This document shows positions 63,357 through 64,000 of a stretch of DNA of 64,000 nucleotides, piece by piece. The translations under genes were made by a program, and so were the position numbers. This DNA is from an uncultured Flavobacteriaceae bacterium (GTDB lineage: Bacteria; Bacteroidota; Bacteroidia; Flavobacteriales; Flavobacteriaceae), in NCBI GenBank assembly GCA_947503105.1, contig CANNCM010000004.1:124001-188000 (forward strand). The letters run 5' to 3'. Every line of letters begins with the position of its first letter. Positions within the stretch are counted from its first letter, which is position 1. A model generated the notes under the pieces. That model was not told the origin of the DNA. It did no database searches and worked only from the letters and a program-made list of their open reading frames with translations.

Positions 63357-64000
63357 ATGGCTAGGGCCTTTATTCCATACACAAGCACAGCTACTTTGCC
63401 TCGACTTCTACACGAAGTGGAGCAAAAGAATCCGATGTTGGAATCGTTTTATACGGCACCCACGAGCATAGAGAATTTTAGCGCTCAAATGACAGCAAAA
63501 GCGGCTCAATTTTCTACTGAAAATAGAATTGTTTTGGCAAACTGCATAAACGAGCAGTACACCCATTTAAATCCCGAAACCTCTACAAAGGCACAAATTG
63601 ATGCATTAAAACAGGCCTCAACGTTTACAGTAACTACGGGGCATCAACTCAACCTGATGGGAGGGCCCTTATATTTTTTGTATAAAATTATTTCGGTCAT
63701 CAATCTGGCCAAAAGGTTAAAAGAGAAATACCCAAAATATACTTTTGTTCCTGTGTTTTGGATGGCTACAGAAGATCATGATTTTGAAGAAATCAATCAT
63801 TTTTATTTTGGAGAACACCGTTTGAAATGGCAGTACCCGTCTCAAGGGCCTGTAGGGCGATTATCAACAAAAGAATTAACCGCTTTTTTTAGTCAATTTT
63901 CTGCACATTTGGGAGCTGATGAGCATTCAAAAGCGGTAATTGATATGTTTCAAAAGGCCTACATAAAACAACATAATTTGGCCGATGCTACTCGTTGTTT
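63357..64000 (+). CDS. bshC: Bacillithiol biosynthesis cysteine-adding enzyme BshC, N-terminal part
   Basis: Frame open from the ATG at 63357 to the window end, about 214 residues. It has the BshC hallmarks TVTTGHQLNLMGGPLYFLYK, FVPVFWMATEDHDFEEINHF and VGRLST. BshC adds cysteine to GlcN-malate in the last step of bacillithiol synthesis. The 3' end is outside the window. Confidence 0.9.
   Translation, partial: MARAFIPYTSTATLPRLLHEVEQKNPMLESFYTAPTSIENFSAQMTAKAAQFSTENRIVLANCINEQYTHLNPETSTKAQIDALKQASTFTVTTGHQLNLMGGPLYFLYKIISVINLAKRLKEKYPKYTFVPVFWMATEDHDFEEINHFYFGEHRLKWQYPSQGPVGRLSTKELTAFFSQFSAHLGADEHSKAVIDMFQKAYIKQHNLADATRC

Noticed and set aside
1-64000. CRISPR array, rRNA genes or insertion sequences
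   Set aside because: I saw no regular spacer-repeat array, no rRNA and no transposase in the window.

Overview
The window is AT-rich bacterial DNA from the Bacteroidota, almost certainly the family Flavobacteriaceae; I cannot fix the genus. The evidence is: (i) many promoters of the Bacteroidota type (TAnnTTTG -7 box, often with TTG 18-20 nt upstream); (ii) nearly all genes lack a Shine-Dalgarno (SD) sequence, with rpsU the clear exception; (iii) lineage-typical families such as DUF2851, DUF3467, DUF4295, DUF4369, a PspC-like mini protein, NamZ/DUF1343, BshC and a TPR protein paired with a TonB-receptor-like barrel; (iv) the order rpsU - Xer-type recombinase - hpf - tRNAs - tuf - tRNA-Trp - secE - nusG - rplKAJL - rpoBC - DUF3467.

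Layout. 1-10.9 kb: housekeeping and envelope genes (TPR/barrel pair, methyltransferase, YkgJ cysteine-cluster protein, fatty acid hydroxylase, NamZ muramidase, LolC/E-like permease, cystathionine-beta-synthase-like enzyme, DUF2851, PspC, K+ channel). 10.9-13.7 kb: an accessory island holding a truncated ParE-type toxin, a Fic protein, and a lipoprotein coupled to a 34-residue membrane protein. The units are separated by about 130-nt imperfect dyads whose ends match the rules of integron gene cassettes. 13.9-17.5 kb: amino-acid:cation symporter, helix-hairpin-helix protein, acyl-CoA dehydrogenase. 17.5-33 kb: the translation/transcription block, with five tRNAs, EF-Tu, ribosomal proteins and RNA polymerase subunits. 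33-37.4 kb: a SIMPL protein and two secreted proteins, one built of two tandem lectin-like modules. 37.5-49.7 kb: RF3, small membrane and lipoproteins, an idi-queD-manA operon, DUF819/DUF1648 membrane proteins, a pair of small-RNA-like terminator elements, a hydrolase, AlkB, a VanX-like dipeptidase and HtpG. 49.8-64 kb: FabH-like synthase, CoA-binding protein, sodium symporter, RecR, glycosyltransferase, a 2-oxo-acid dehydrogenase E2, exonuclease, FAH-family protein, CinA, L28/L33/DUF4295, FtsY, an amidase lipoprotein, RimO and the start of BshC.

How it works together. The central block makes translation and transcription machinery and carries several candidate control sites: the rpsU SD, a stem-loop before rplK, a strong hairpin between rplL and rpoB, and a terminator that overlaps the tRNA-tuf promoter. 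The most unusual part is the 10.9-13.7 kb island. Each gene unit has complementary ends and is followed directly by a long imperfect dyad, as expected for an integrase-less cassette array. No integron integrase is visible in the window.
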